This document shows, piece by piece, positions 34,093 to 41,736 of a stretch of DNA of 44,483 bases. The stretch spans positions 1 through 44,483 of the forward strand of contig JAURDW010000007.1 in the NCBI GenBank assembly GCA_030827745.1, given 5' to 3'. The stretch comes from Candidatus Poseidonia sp. (GTDB lineage: Archaea; Thermoplasmatota; Poseidoniia; Poseidoniales; Poseidoniaceae). The notes beneath the pieces are model-generated. The model was given only the letters and a program-made list of their open reading frames with translations. It had not been told where the DNA came from and did not search any database. The number at the start of each line of letters is the position of its first letter. Position 1 is the stretch's first letter. A program made the position numbers and the translations under genes.

Positions 34093-35109
34093 ATGGTCGG
34101 AAAACCCCTCCCCATGGCCTCCAATAGCAAACCTTCGGCTCCTCGGCGACGCCTGCCGGATTGGTTTCGCACCAGCCTGCCAACCGGTGAGCAGCAAGCG
34201 GCGTTCAACCTCACAAAATCAGCGGTCAAGGACAACAAACTGCACACCGTTTGCGAAGAAGCGCGATGCCCGAACATCCACGAATGCTGGGCGAGCGGGG
34301 ACGCCACCTTCATGATCGCCGGACAAGAATGCACCCGTGGTTGCCGTTTTTGTGCAGTGGGGACCATCAAACGACCCCCGCCTCTTGACGCTGAAGAACC
34401 GGCCCATCTCGCTGAAGCCGTGGCCTCCATGAGCCTGCGCCACGCAGTCATCACCGTCGTCAACCGAGACGACCTCCCCGACAGCGGCGCCGACCACTAC
34501 AAACAGTGCTTGGAGGCTGTTCACGCATCGTCTCCAAACGTCACGCTTGAATTGCTTTGTTCGGACCTGGCCGGTGACCTCGAGGCATTGGCCCATTTGC
34601 TGGACCAGAGCCCTTTGTCGGTGTTTGCTCACAACGTCGAGTGCGTCCCCCGCCTCGACAAAACCGTTCGCGACGCTCGAGCCTCGTTCGCTCAATCCCT
34701 CGCCATTCTCAACGAGGCCAAACGCCTTCGACCCGACATCGTGACGAAATCCTCGCTGATGGTCGGCGTAGGGGAAACCGATGAGGAGATTGATGAGGCG
34801 CTGGTGCTGCTCAGGGAGGCGGGCGTTGACCTCGTCACGATTGGGCAGTACCTCGCACCCTCTGCACAACATTTGGCCGTGGACCGCTTTCCCGAACCTG
34901 AGCGTTACGATGCATGGGCTGACTTGGCTATCGAACTTGGGTTTGCTGGCGTCGCCAGCGGGCCTCTCGTTCGGTCGTCCTACAAAGCAGGCTTGTTGCT
35001 GCGAAAAACACTCGACCCTTCAAACGATGAAACCATGCTCGGCGCTTATGTTCGCGTGACGCCGCCCCAAACCAGCCCACCGACACCACTTAAGACGGAC
35101 GAGCCCTGA
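34093..35109 (+). CDS. lipA: Lipoyl synthase
   Basis: The protein has 338 residues from ATG 34093, preceded by a G-rich AAAGGGGG; an upstream TTG at 34066 would add nine residues. This radical SAM enzyme inserts two sulfurs into an octanoyl group bound to a carrier lysine. It has the auxiliary cluster motif C-x4-C-x5-C (CEEARCPNIHEC, ~residue 53), the radical SAM motif CTRGCRFC (~79-86), MVGVGETDEEI, and a terminal RSSYKAG segment containing the cluster-binding serine of the family. It starts the operon for the 2-oxoacid dehydrogenase complex, whose E2 lipoyl domain is the obvious substrate. No LipB, LipM or LplA gene is in the window, so octanoyl or lipoyl transfer must be encoded elsewhere. 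Confidence 0.96.
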   Translation: MVGKPLPMASNSKPSAPRRRLPDWFRTSLPTGEQQAAFNLTKSAVKDNKLHTVCEEARCPNIHECWASGDATFMIAGQECTRGCRFCAVGTIKRPPPLDAEEPAHLAEAVASMSLRHAVITVVNRDDLPDSGADHYKQCLEAVHASSPNVTLELLCSDLAGDLEALAHLLDQSPLSVFAHNVECVPRLDKTVRDARASFAQSLAILNEAKRLRPDIVTKSSLMVGVGETDEEIDEALVLLREAGVDLVTIGQYLAPSAQHLAVDRFPEPERYDAWADLAIELGFAGVASGPLVRSSYKAGLLLRKTLDPSNDETMLGAYVRVTPPQTSPPTPLKTDEP

Positions 35110-35118
35110 GGTGAAACA

Positions 35119-36360
35119 ATGACGGAGCGAAGCACGGTGACCACCTCGCCTTACACCATCGGTGTTGCTCCGTTCCGACCCGGTGACGAACCCACCTTCG
35201 GGGGTGCATTTGAGCAGCAACCCGAGGACCTCAACCGCCCCGACCCCGCCACCTGCACGGCCCAAGACACTGTGCCCCACGCTCAAGGATTGATTCGAGT
35301 GCTCACCGATGAGGGCGAGGCAAAAGGCGAATGGGACCCCAAGTTGGACAGAGAGACCATGATTCAGGGCCTTGAGTACATGATGCGCCTGAGAATTTTT
35401 GACGACCGAATGATCAAAATGCAACGCACGGGAAAACTCTCGTTTTACATGCGGTCGTTTGGGGAAGAAGCCATCGCTATCGCCCAAACCATGGCGCTTG
35501 AAGAACAGGATTGGCTGTTTCCCTCTTACCGGCAACCCGGCGCACAGTTCGTCCGCGGAAGGGACATGGTCAGCATGATCTGCCACTGCATCGGCAACAC
35601 CGAGGACAACGTTCGTGGACGACAGATGCCTGTTCACTATACCTGGAAACCCGGCCGCTTCATCTCCATCTCCTCGCCCGTCGGGACGCAGTTCTCTCAA
35701 GCCGTTGGCGTGGCCATGGCGAGTGCCTACAAAGGCGACGACGAGGTCTGCATTTCGTGGTTGGGCGATGGCACATCGGCTCAGGGCGATTACCACTACG
35801 CTTTGAATTTCGCCTCCACCTTCAAGCCCCCTGTCATCCTCAACGTCGTGAACAACCAATGGGCCATTTCCACCCACGTTTCGCTGGCCACAGGAGGTCG
35901 GACTTTTGCCGAGCGTGGACTGGCTTACGACATCCCATCCTTCCGCGTCGACGGCAACGATTTCCTTGCCTTGTACAGCGTGACCAAGTGGGCTCGTGAG
36001 CGGGCTTCCGCCGGCCACGGTCCGACCCACATTGAGGTCTACACCTACCGAGCCGGCGCCCACTCATCCTCTGACGACCCCTCGGCTTACCGCCCGGGGA
36101 ACGAGTTCGAATCCTGGCCCGGCGGCGACCCGGTTCAGCGGCTTCGTGACCACCTCATCAAAATTGGCGATTGGGACGAGGAACAAGACCAAGCTCTCGC
36201 CGACAAAATTGACAAAGAGGTCATGACGGCCTACAAAGAAGCTTGCGAATTCGGAGATTTGGCTTCCGGGCCCTACCCGCCAGCATCAACCATCTTCACC
36301 GAGGTTTACGAGAACGTGCCTTGGCACATCCAAGAACAACGAGAGGAACTCGGCAAGTGA
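35119..36360 (+). CDS. bkdA1: 2-oxoacid dehydrogenase E1 alpha subunit (branched-chain type)
   Basis: The protein has 413 residues. It is the thiamine diphosphate half of the E1 decarboxylase, with the ThDP motif GDGTSAQGDYHYALNFASTFKPPVILNVVNNQ (GDG...NN, ~216-248; shown as key ends only by GDG and VVNNQ). The phosphorylation-loop region YRAGAHSSSDDPSAYR and the preceding RVDGNDFLALYSVTKWAR look more like branched-chain E1 alpha than pyruvate E1 alpha. A ~75-residue N-terminal extension precedes the catalytic core. The start has GAGGTGA. Substrate preference (branched-chain oxoacids or pyruvate) cannot be fixed from sequence alone. E1 beta follows after 9 bases. Confidence 0.92.
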   Translation: MTERSTVTTSPYTIGVAPFRPGDEPTFGGAFEQQPEDLNRPDPATCTAQDTVPHAQGLIRVLTDEGEAKGEWDPKLDRETMIQGLEYMMRLRIFDDRMIKMQRTGKLSFYMRSFGEEAIAIAQTMALEEQDWLFPSYRQPGAQFVRGRDMVSMICHCIGNTEDNVRGRQMPVHYTWKPGRFISISSPVGTQFSQAVGVAMASAYKGDDEVCISWLGDGTSAQGDYHYALNFASTFKPPVILNVVNNQWAISTHVSLATGGRTFAERGLAYDIPSFRVDGNDFLALYSVTKWARERASAGHGPTHIEVYTYRAGAHSSSDDPSAYRPGNEFESWPGGDPVQRLRDHLIKIGDWDEEQDQALADKIDKEVMTAYKEACEFGDLASGPYPPASTIFTEVYENVPWHIQEQREELGK

Positions 36361-36369
36361 GGTGAGACC

Positions 36370-37380
36370 ATGGCGAAAATGAACATGATTGCTGCCCTCA
36401 ACTCAGCCTTAGAGATTCAGCTTGAGAACGACCCCAACATCGTCATTTTTGGCGAAGACGTCGGCTATTTCGGCGGTGTTTTTCGCGTCACTGCCGGCCT
36501 TCAGGAAAAATTCGGCCCCCATCGGGTTTTCGATTCACCCTTGGCCGAAGGCGGCATCGCTGCCATCGCCATGGGCATGGGTTTGAACGGTCTTCGACCG
36601 GTTGCAGAAATCCAATTCGCCGACTACATTTTCCCTGCCTACGACCAAATTGTGAATGAGATCGCAAAACTTCGGCACCGCTCCGGCGGCGAATTCTCAA
36701 CGCCTGTCACCTTCCGGACCCCTGCGGGCGGCGGCATCAAAGGCGGCCACCATCATTCCCAATCGCCAGAAGCCCAGTTCACCCACACACCGGGTTTGAA
36801 GGTGGTGTACTGCTCCAACCCTCGAAACGCCAAAGGGTTGCTCACAAGCGCTATTGAATCCAACGACCCTGTCATTTTCTTTGAGCCTAAACGCTGTTAT
36901 CGAGGCCCGTTCTACGGCGACCCGCACAACGTCCCAACATGGAACAACCACCCCGAAGGCGAGGTCCCCGAAGGGTACTACGCCATCCCGCTTGAACAAG
37001 CCAACATCGTCCAGGAAGGAAGCGCCTGCACCGTCATCGCTTGGGGCGCTATGGTCCATGTTTGTGAACAAGCCATTCGCGACTCCGGCATTGATTGCGA
37101 ACTGATCGACCTGCAAACCTTGGTCCCTTGGGACCGGGACACCGTGGTGGACTCCGTCAAGAAAACAGGTCGCTGCGTCATCGTTCATGAGGCACCAAAA
37201 ACCAGCGGCTTTGGGGCGGAGATGAGCGCCTCCATCCAAGAGCGTTGTTTCTACCATCTCGAGGCCCCCATCCAGCGCGTCACAGGATGGGACACCCCGT
37301 TTCCCCACACCACCGAATGGGATTATCTACCCAGTCCATCTCGCATTGCAGAAGCGATACAAAAAACACAGGAGGAATAA
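36370..37380 (+). CDS. bkdA2: 2-oxoacid dehydrogenase E1 beta subunit (branched-chain type)
   Basis: The protein has 336 residues. It completes the E1 active site: FGEDVGYFGGVFRVTAGL, DSPLAEGGIAAIAMGMG, AEIQFADYIFPAYDQIVNE, and HHHSQSPEAQFTHTPGLKVV, with C-terminal LIDLQTLVPWD and VHEAPKTSGFGAE. The block FADYIFPAFDQIVNE is typical of branched-chain E1 beta. The start is preceded by GAGGTGA and lies 9 bases after the E1 alpha gene; the stop lies 2 bases before the E2 ATG, so the products should be made in step. Confidence 0.94.
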   Translation: MAKMNMIAALNSALEIQLENDPNIVIFGEDVGYFGGVFRVTAGLQEKFGPHRVFDSPLAEGGIAAIAMGMGLNGLRPVAEIQFADYIFPAYDQIVNEIAKLRHRSGGEFSTPVTFRTPAGGGIKGGHHHSQSPEAQFTHTPGLKVVYCSNPRNAKGLLTSAIESNDPVIFFEPKRCYRGPFYGDPHNVPTWNNHPEGEVPEGYYAIPLEQANIVQEGSACTVIAWGAMVHVCEQAIRDSGIDCELIDLQTLVPWDRDTVVDSVKKTGRCVIVHEAPKTSGFGAEMSASIQERCFYHLEAPIQRVTGWDTPFPHTTEWDYLPSPSRIAEAIQKTQEE

Positions 37381-37382
37381 GC

Positions 37383-38678
37383 ATGGGATCATTTGAATTC
37401 AAACTGCCCGATATCGGGGAAGGCGTCGTCGAAGGTGAAATCGTTGAATGGATGGTGGCCGTTGGCGATACGGTCAAGGAAGACGACCCGATTTTGTCCG
37501 TGATGACCGACAAAGCCACGGTGGAAATTCCTGCCCCCTGCGACGGCACCGTCACCAGCATGGTTGGTGAAGCCGGGGACATCATTCCCGTCGGCGGCGT
37601 CTGCATCGTTTTCGAGGTCGATGGCGAGGGCAACGCCAGCCAAGCCTCAGAACCTGCAGCGCCAAAGTCAGCCCCGGCTGAACAATCCGCTCCCGTGCAG
37701 GAAAAAGCCCCTGAGGCGCCTCCAGCACCCGACCTCCCACCCGTTGCTGCGCCGACCGCCCCCGCCGCTGCTGCCCCTGTCGCCCGGGCTGCTGGCACCA
37801 AGGCCCTCGCTTCACCTGCCGTCCGCCAACGCGCACGAGCCGCCAACATTGACCTTCAGCTCGTGGCCGGTTCGGGACCTGCCGGCCGCATCAGCCACGC
37901 TGACCTTGACCGCCACATTGCAGGAGGTGCTTCATCCGCCACGCCCTCCATGCCAATGGGCGGCGTCGCCAAGGTCGCGCGCAACGGCACCGAGGACATC
38001 AAAGTCATCGGCCTGCGCCGTAAAATTGCCGACGGCATGATGTCGTCGTACAGCACCATCCCTCATTTTTCGTACTTTGAGGAAGTCGACGTCACCGAAC
38101 TCGAATCCTTGCGTCAGCACCTGAACGCCACTCGACCTGAGGGTGCGCCCAAACTCACCTACCTGCCCTTCATTATGCAGGCTCTGGTGAAAGCCTTGGC
38201 TCAGCGCCCCGAATGCAACGCCGTGTACGATGACGAAGCGGGCGTGGTCACTCGCCACGAAGCCATCAACCTCGGCATTGCAACGCAAACCGATCGAGGC
38301 CTCTACGTCCCTGTTGTGAAGCATGTTGAAGCCATGGACATTTGGCAGGCGGCATCCGAAATGGGCCGTGTAACCCAGGCAACGCGTGACGGGAAAGCCG
38401 GTGTCGACGACTTGAGCGGGTCCACGTTCACCATCACGAGCCTCGGCCGACTTGGCGGACTGGGAGCCACCCCCATCATCAACAAACCCGAGGTTGGAAT
38501 TTTGGGAGTTCACAACGCCACGGACCGGGCCGTTGTTCGCAACGGGAACGTCGTTGTTCGACGAATCATGAACCTCTCGTCCTCCTGGGACCACCGGGTG
38601 GTCGACGGCCACGACGGGGCCAGTTTGGTGCAGTTGGTGAAATCTTACTTAGAGCACCCCGCCACGATTTTCATGTGA
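37383..38678 (+). CDS. bkdB: 2-oxoacid dehydrogenase E2, dihydrolipoyl acyltransferase
   Basis: The protein has 431 residues. ATG 37383 is fixed by AGGAGG before it and by the start of the lipoyl domain. Residues 1-80 form the lipoyl domain, with the lipoylated lysine in VMTDKATVEIPAP (~K43). An Ala/Pro-rich flexible linker follows (~85-135). Then comes a peripheral subunit-binding domain (SPAVRQRARAANIDLQLVAGSGPAGRI, described here by its ends SPAVRQRA and GPAGRI, ~145-175), and the catalytic domain, which ends in SWDHRVVDGHDGA (~H404, D408). It passes the acyl group from lipoate to CoA and forms the core of the complex. There is one lipoyl domain only. Confidence 0.96.
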   Translation: MGSFEFKLPDIGEGVVEGEIVEWMVAVGDTVKEDDPILSVMTDKATVEIPAPCDGTVTSMVGEAGDIIPVGGVCIVFEVDGEGNASQASEPAAPKSAPAEQSAPVQEKAPEAPPAPDLPPVAAPTAPAAAAPVARAAGTKALASPAVRQRARAANIDLQLVAGSGPAGRISHADLDRHIAGGASSATPSMPMGGVAKVARNGTEDIKVIGLRRKIADGMMSSYSTIPHFSYFEEVDVTELESLRQHLNATRPEGAPKLTYLPFIMQALVKALAQRPECNAVYDDEAGVVTRHEAINLGIATQTDRGLYVPVVKHVEAMDIWQAASEMGRVTQATRDGKAGVDDLSGSTFTITSLGRLGGLGATPIINKPEVGILGVHNATDRAVVRNGNVVVRRIMNLSSSWDHRVVDGHDGASLVQLVKSYLEHPATIFM

Positions 38679-38688
38679 GGTGAAGTGA

Positions 38689-40119
38689 GTGAAGACAAAA
38701 AATTGCCAAGTTCTCGTCGTCGGCGCAGGCCCTGGCGGCTACGTTGCTGCCATCCGTTCTGCCCAACTCGGTCTGAAGACCATCATCGTCGAGGGTGAAC
38801 GAGCCGGCGGTACATGTCTTATTCGAGGATGCATCCCCAGCAAGGCCCTCATCCATGCCGCCCACACCTTCCACAACTTGGCCAAGCACGCCAGCAAGGA
38901 CGGCCACATGGGCATCTCCATCCCTGGCCCTGCGGAACTTGACATGAGCAACCTCGTCGGCTGGAAGGAAGGCATTGTCGACCGCCTCAACAAAGGCGTT
39001 GAAGCTCTCTTAAAGAACGCCGGTGCCGAACTCGTAACGGGTTGGGCCGTCTTCCAAGATGCGAAGACCGTCAAGATCGGTGAGGGCAAAGACGCCACGC
39101 TGATTCAAGCCGACCACGTCATCATGGCCCAAGGTTCCGTGCCCATTGAGCTCCCGTTCATGCCCTTTAGCGAACATGTCCTCTCCTCCCGCGAAGCCTT
39201 GTCGCTGGAGACACTCCCCGACCATGTCGTGGTCGTGGGAGGCGGGTACATCGGGTTGGAACTCGGCATTACGTTCCGAATGCTCGGCTCTGAAGTCACC
39301 GTGGTTGAAGCCATGGACTCCGTGCTCCCGTTGTTTGACAAAGAACTGCGACGTCCTCTCGAACTCTTCCTCAAAAAGAACAAAATCACCGTCCACACGG
39401 GTGTCTTCGCCAAAGGTGTTGAAGATGCAAAAGGCGGAAAAGTCCAACTCAACTTCATCGATAAAAACGAAGAAGACGAAAAGAACATGCAAAGCATCGT
39501 TGCCGACAAAGTGCTTGTAACCGTAGGGAGGAAACCAGCCTCCAACGGGCTCGAGAGCACCGGCATCGCCTTGAACGACCGAGGCTATGTCAAGGTCAAC
39601 GAGCGCTGCGAGACCAACATGAAGGGTGTTTACGCCATCGGAGATCTGTGCGACCTCGGTGAAATGCTGGCTCACGTGGCCTCCTTCCAAGGAGAGATGG
39701 TCGCCGAACTCATCGCCGGACAAAAGCGAGCCTACGACCCTGTGGCGGTCCCTGCCATCGTGTTCACCGAACCTGAAATCGTGTCCGTCGGCCTCTCACC
39801 CGATGAAGCGAAGGAGGCTGGCCACCCGATCATCGTTGGAAAATTCCCCCTTGCAGCAAACGGACGGTCGTTAACCCAAGAGGCTGAGAAAACAGGTGGC
39901 TTTGTTCGCGTCGTGGCACGAGAAGACGACCACCGCATCCTTGGGATTCAAGGCGTTGGCACGCACATCAGCGAATTGGTGGGCGAATGGACCTTGGCGC
40001 TTGAAATGGGCGCCGTGCTCGAAGACATCGCCCACACGATTCACGCTCACCCAACGATGACGGAGATGACCCACGAGGGCGTCCTTGACACGTTGGGGCA
40101 CGCCATCCATAAGATGTGA
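38689..40119 (+). CDS. lpdA: Dihydrolipoamide dehydrogenase (E3)
   Basis: The protein has 476 residues. GTG 38689 follows GAGGTGA. It reoxidises the E2 lipoyl group with NAD+. FAD site VVGAGPGGYVAAI, redox-active disulfide GGTCLIRGCIPSK (C43/C48), NAD site VVVGGGYIGLELG, FAD motif GVYAIGDLCD, and the C-terminal His-Glu pair HAHPTMTE are all present, so the enzyme should be active. It is the last gene of the lipA-E1-E1-E2-E3 operon, 10 bases after E2, and is followed by a bidirectional hairpin. Confidence 0.97.
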   Translation: MKTKNCQVLVVGAGPGGYVAAIRSAQLGLKTIIVEGERAGGTCLIRGCIPSKALIHAAHTFHNLAKHASKDGHMGISIPGPAELDMSNLVGWKEGIVDRLNKGVEALLKNAGAELVTGWAVFQDAKTVKIGEGKDATLIQADHVIMAQGSVPIELPFMPFSEHVLSSREALSLETLPDHVVVVGGGYIGLELGITFRMLGSEVTVVEAMDSVLPLFDKELRRPLELFLKKNKITVHTGVFAKGVEDAKGGKVQLNFIDKNEEDEKNMQSIVADKVLVTVGRKPASNGLESTGIALNDRGYVKVNERCETNMKGVYAIGDLCDLGEMLAHVASFQGEMVAELIAGQKRAYDPVAVPAIVFTEPEIVSVGLSPDEAKEAGHPIIVGKFPLAANGRSLTQEAEKTGGFVRVVAREDDHRILGIQGVGTHISELVGEWTLALEMGAVLEDIAHTIHAHPTMTEMTHEGVLDTLGHAIHKM

Positions 40120-40121
40120 GC

Positions 40122-40159
40122 GTAGAACGCTTCGGATGCTTTCGTGTCCCTCGTTCTAC
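40122..40159. terminator. Bidirectional terminator-like hairpin
   Basis: GTAGAACG (40122-40129) pairs with CGTTCTAC (40152-40159) between the convergent lpdA and permease genes. The right arm contains the permease stop codon. A T-rich patch follows on the plus strand. Confidence 0.4.
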
Positions 40160-41217
40160 TCTTCTTCCACATCGTTGGCCATCATGACAGCAATCGGGCG
40201 GGTTCGCTCGTTTTCGTCAAGAATCAATCGGGCCATGATGATCATCGGCGCACCGATGATGGCGCCTGCGATGCCCCAGACTTGGGAAAACACCATGACC
40301 GTGAGCAGGAGCACCAACGGTGAAATTCCAATCTTTGAACCTGAGAGGTTTGGCTCAACAAAGGAACCGAACACCTGTTGGTTGCCGATGAGGAGCGCCA
40401 GCATCAAGAGCGCCGTCAACGGCTCCAGCATGATGAAGCCAATGAGCACGGGAGGTATGGTCGCAAACAATGCACCGAGAATGGGAATGAAATCCAGCAG
40501 AAAGCACAAGACCCCAAACAAAAACCATCCGGGAATATCAAAACCAACGGGCGAGATGATGAGGGTCATCACGATGGCCTGCCCTCCACTGCAGGTGACT
40601 TTTGAGACAACGTAGGCGCTGATGGATTCCATGGAATCGTGAACGATGCTTCGTGCTCGACCCGATGACTGCGGGAAGGCCGCGTTGAATCGCTTGGCGA
40701 TGGTGTGCTCTTCAAGGATGATGAAGAGTAAGAAGATGAGGACGGTGACCATCGTCCCCACAAAGGCTCCCAGCGAACCAAGAATGGCCAGGACAAAGGT
40801 CTCAATGTTGCTCGGTGAGGCCAACACATCCACCCAACTCGAGTCCGAAAAGATGATTTCCAACCCATAGAGGTCGGACTGTGCATACTTTGCTCGTTTC
40901 TCTTCGAGCGCAGCGGTGATTTCAGGAACCTCATCAACAAAGAAGGAGAGTTGTTCGTAAAGGAAAATGGAAATGACGTACATCGTGATGATGAACGTAA
41001 GCAGCACCGTTCCGTACGAGACCGCTTGGTTGCCAACCTTGCCGTGGATGTAGTGCTCAACGGGTTTGATCAAGAAAAACAACAAGACGGCGATGGCCAA
41101 GGGCATCAGTATCGGTTTGAGATGAACAAGGGCAAGGTAGACCACCACCCCAACGATGGCCACGCTTGCTGCCGTGGTTCGCTTGGAGTCAATGCCAACT
41201 TTAGAAGCGGCTTCCAT
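40156..41217 (-). CDS. AI-2E family (PerM-like) membrane permease
   Basis: The protein has 353 residues and about eight hydrophobic segments. The family layout is visible: an N-terminal helix pair (VAIVGVVVYLALVHLKPI and MPLAIAVLLFFLIKPV), a long soluble loop (~95-145), then LIISPVGFDIPGWFLFGVLCFLLDFIPILGALFATIPP and the closing ISPLVLLLTVMVFSQVWGIAGAIIGAPMI. The family includes autoinducer-2 exporters and Na+/H+ antiporter relatives. The cargo is unknown, and nothing here points to quorum sensing. The DoxX-like gene ends 4 bases upstream, suggesting one transcript. Confidence 0.9.
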   Translation of the reverse strand: MEAASKVGIDSKRTTAASVAIVGVVVYLALVHLKPILMPLAIAVLLFFLIKPVEHYIHGKVGNQAVSYGTVLLTFIITMYVISIFLYEQLSFFVDEVPEITAALEEKRAKYAQSDLYGLEIIFSDSSWVDVLASPSNIETFVLAILGSLGAFVGTMVTVLIFLLFIILEEHTIAKRFNAAFPQSSGRARSIVHDSMESISAYVVSKVTCSGGQAIVMTLIISPVGFDIPGWFLFGVLCFLLDFIPILGALFATIPPVLIGFIMLEPLTALLMLALLIGNQQVFGSFVEPNLSGSKIGISPLVLLLTVMVFSQVWGIAGAIIGAPMIIMARLILDENERTRPIAVMMANDVEEE

Positions 41218-41221
41218 GACC

Positions 41222-41647
41222 TCATCTCTGAAGAGAGACTCCTATGGTTTCTTCCGTTTTTTCCTGCGAAAACGGTCCGATTTCAGCAACCCAAGCGATG
41301 AAGCCAATCAGCAGTGTTTGAGCCATCAATCGACCGATATGCCATCCCGTTTCGTAGCGAACACCGTTGAGCGGGATGTCGTTCGCCCACATGTTGAGGT
41401 TGGCCCAGTACAAGGCAACCAACATAGCGATGCCGAATATTCCGGCGCGAGCCCGCCATCTGCTCGTGATAAAAGCAGCACCGAATGCCACCTCAGCCAG
41501 ACCGCTGAGGTACACCCAAACACCCGGCCGACCAAGAACATCGGGGACAATCGGTTCGTACCATGCTGTTCGCAGAAAGTGGTCAACGCCAATCAAAATG
41601 AAAGCGACACCAAGCGCGATGCCAGAGACGTGTCGGACTTGATGCAC
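41222..41647 (-). CDS. DoxX-like membrane protein
   Basis: The protein has 141 residues from GTG 41647. The open frame reaches GTG 41749, inside the end of nrdA, but those 34 extra residues look non-conserved and a T7 tract separates nrdA from the chosen start. Four helices are visible: SGIALGVAFILIGVDHFL; VWVYLSGLAEVAFGAAFI; AGIFGIAMLVALYWANL; and GRLMAQTLLIGFIAWVAEI. The pattern matches DoxX/SURF4-like four-helix proteins, often linked to quinone or sulfur redox, although no function is proven for most. The start choice is uncertain. Confidence 0.7.
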   Translation of the reverse strand: MHQVRHVSGIALGVAFILIGVDHFLRTAWYEPIVPDVLGRPGVWVYLSGLAEVAFGAAFITSRWRARAGIFGIAMLVALYWANLNMWANDIPLNGVRYETGWHIGRLMAQTLLIGFIAWVAEIGPFSQEKTEETIGVSLQR

Positions 41648-41677
41648 GGTGACCGATTTTCGATAGACTGACCTCGT

Positions 41678-41684
41678 AAAAAAA
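41678..41684 (-). terminator. T7 tract downstream of nrdA
   Basis: Seven T residues on the minus strand lie 53 bases after the nrdA stop, with no strong hairpin, as in typical archaeal T-tract termination. Confidence 0.4.
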
Positions 41685-41736
41685 CAGGTGTTCCGCACGC
41701 ACGCTCTGTTGAGCGGCGAGGTGGTGGCGAAAGGCT

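Noticed and set aside
40156-41217. Quorum-sensing exporter reading of the AI-2E family gene
   Set aside because: The family name is historical; no LuxS or signalling gene is nearby, so only a permease is claimed.
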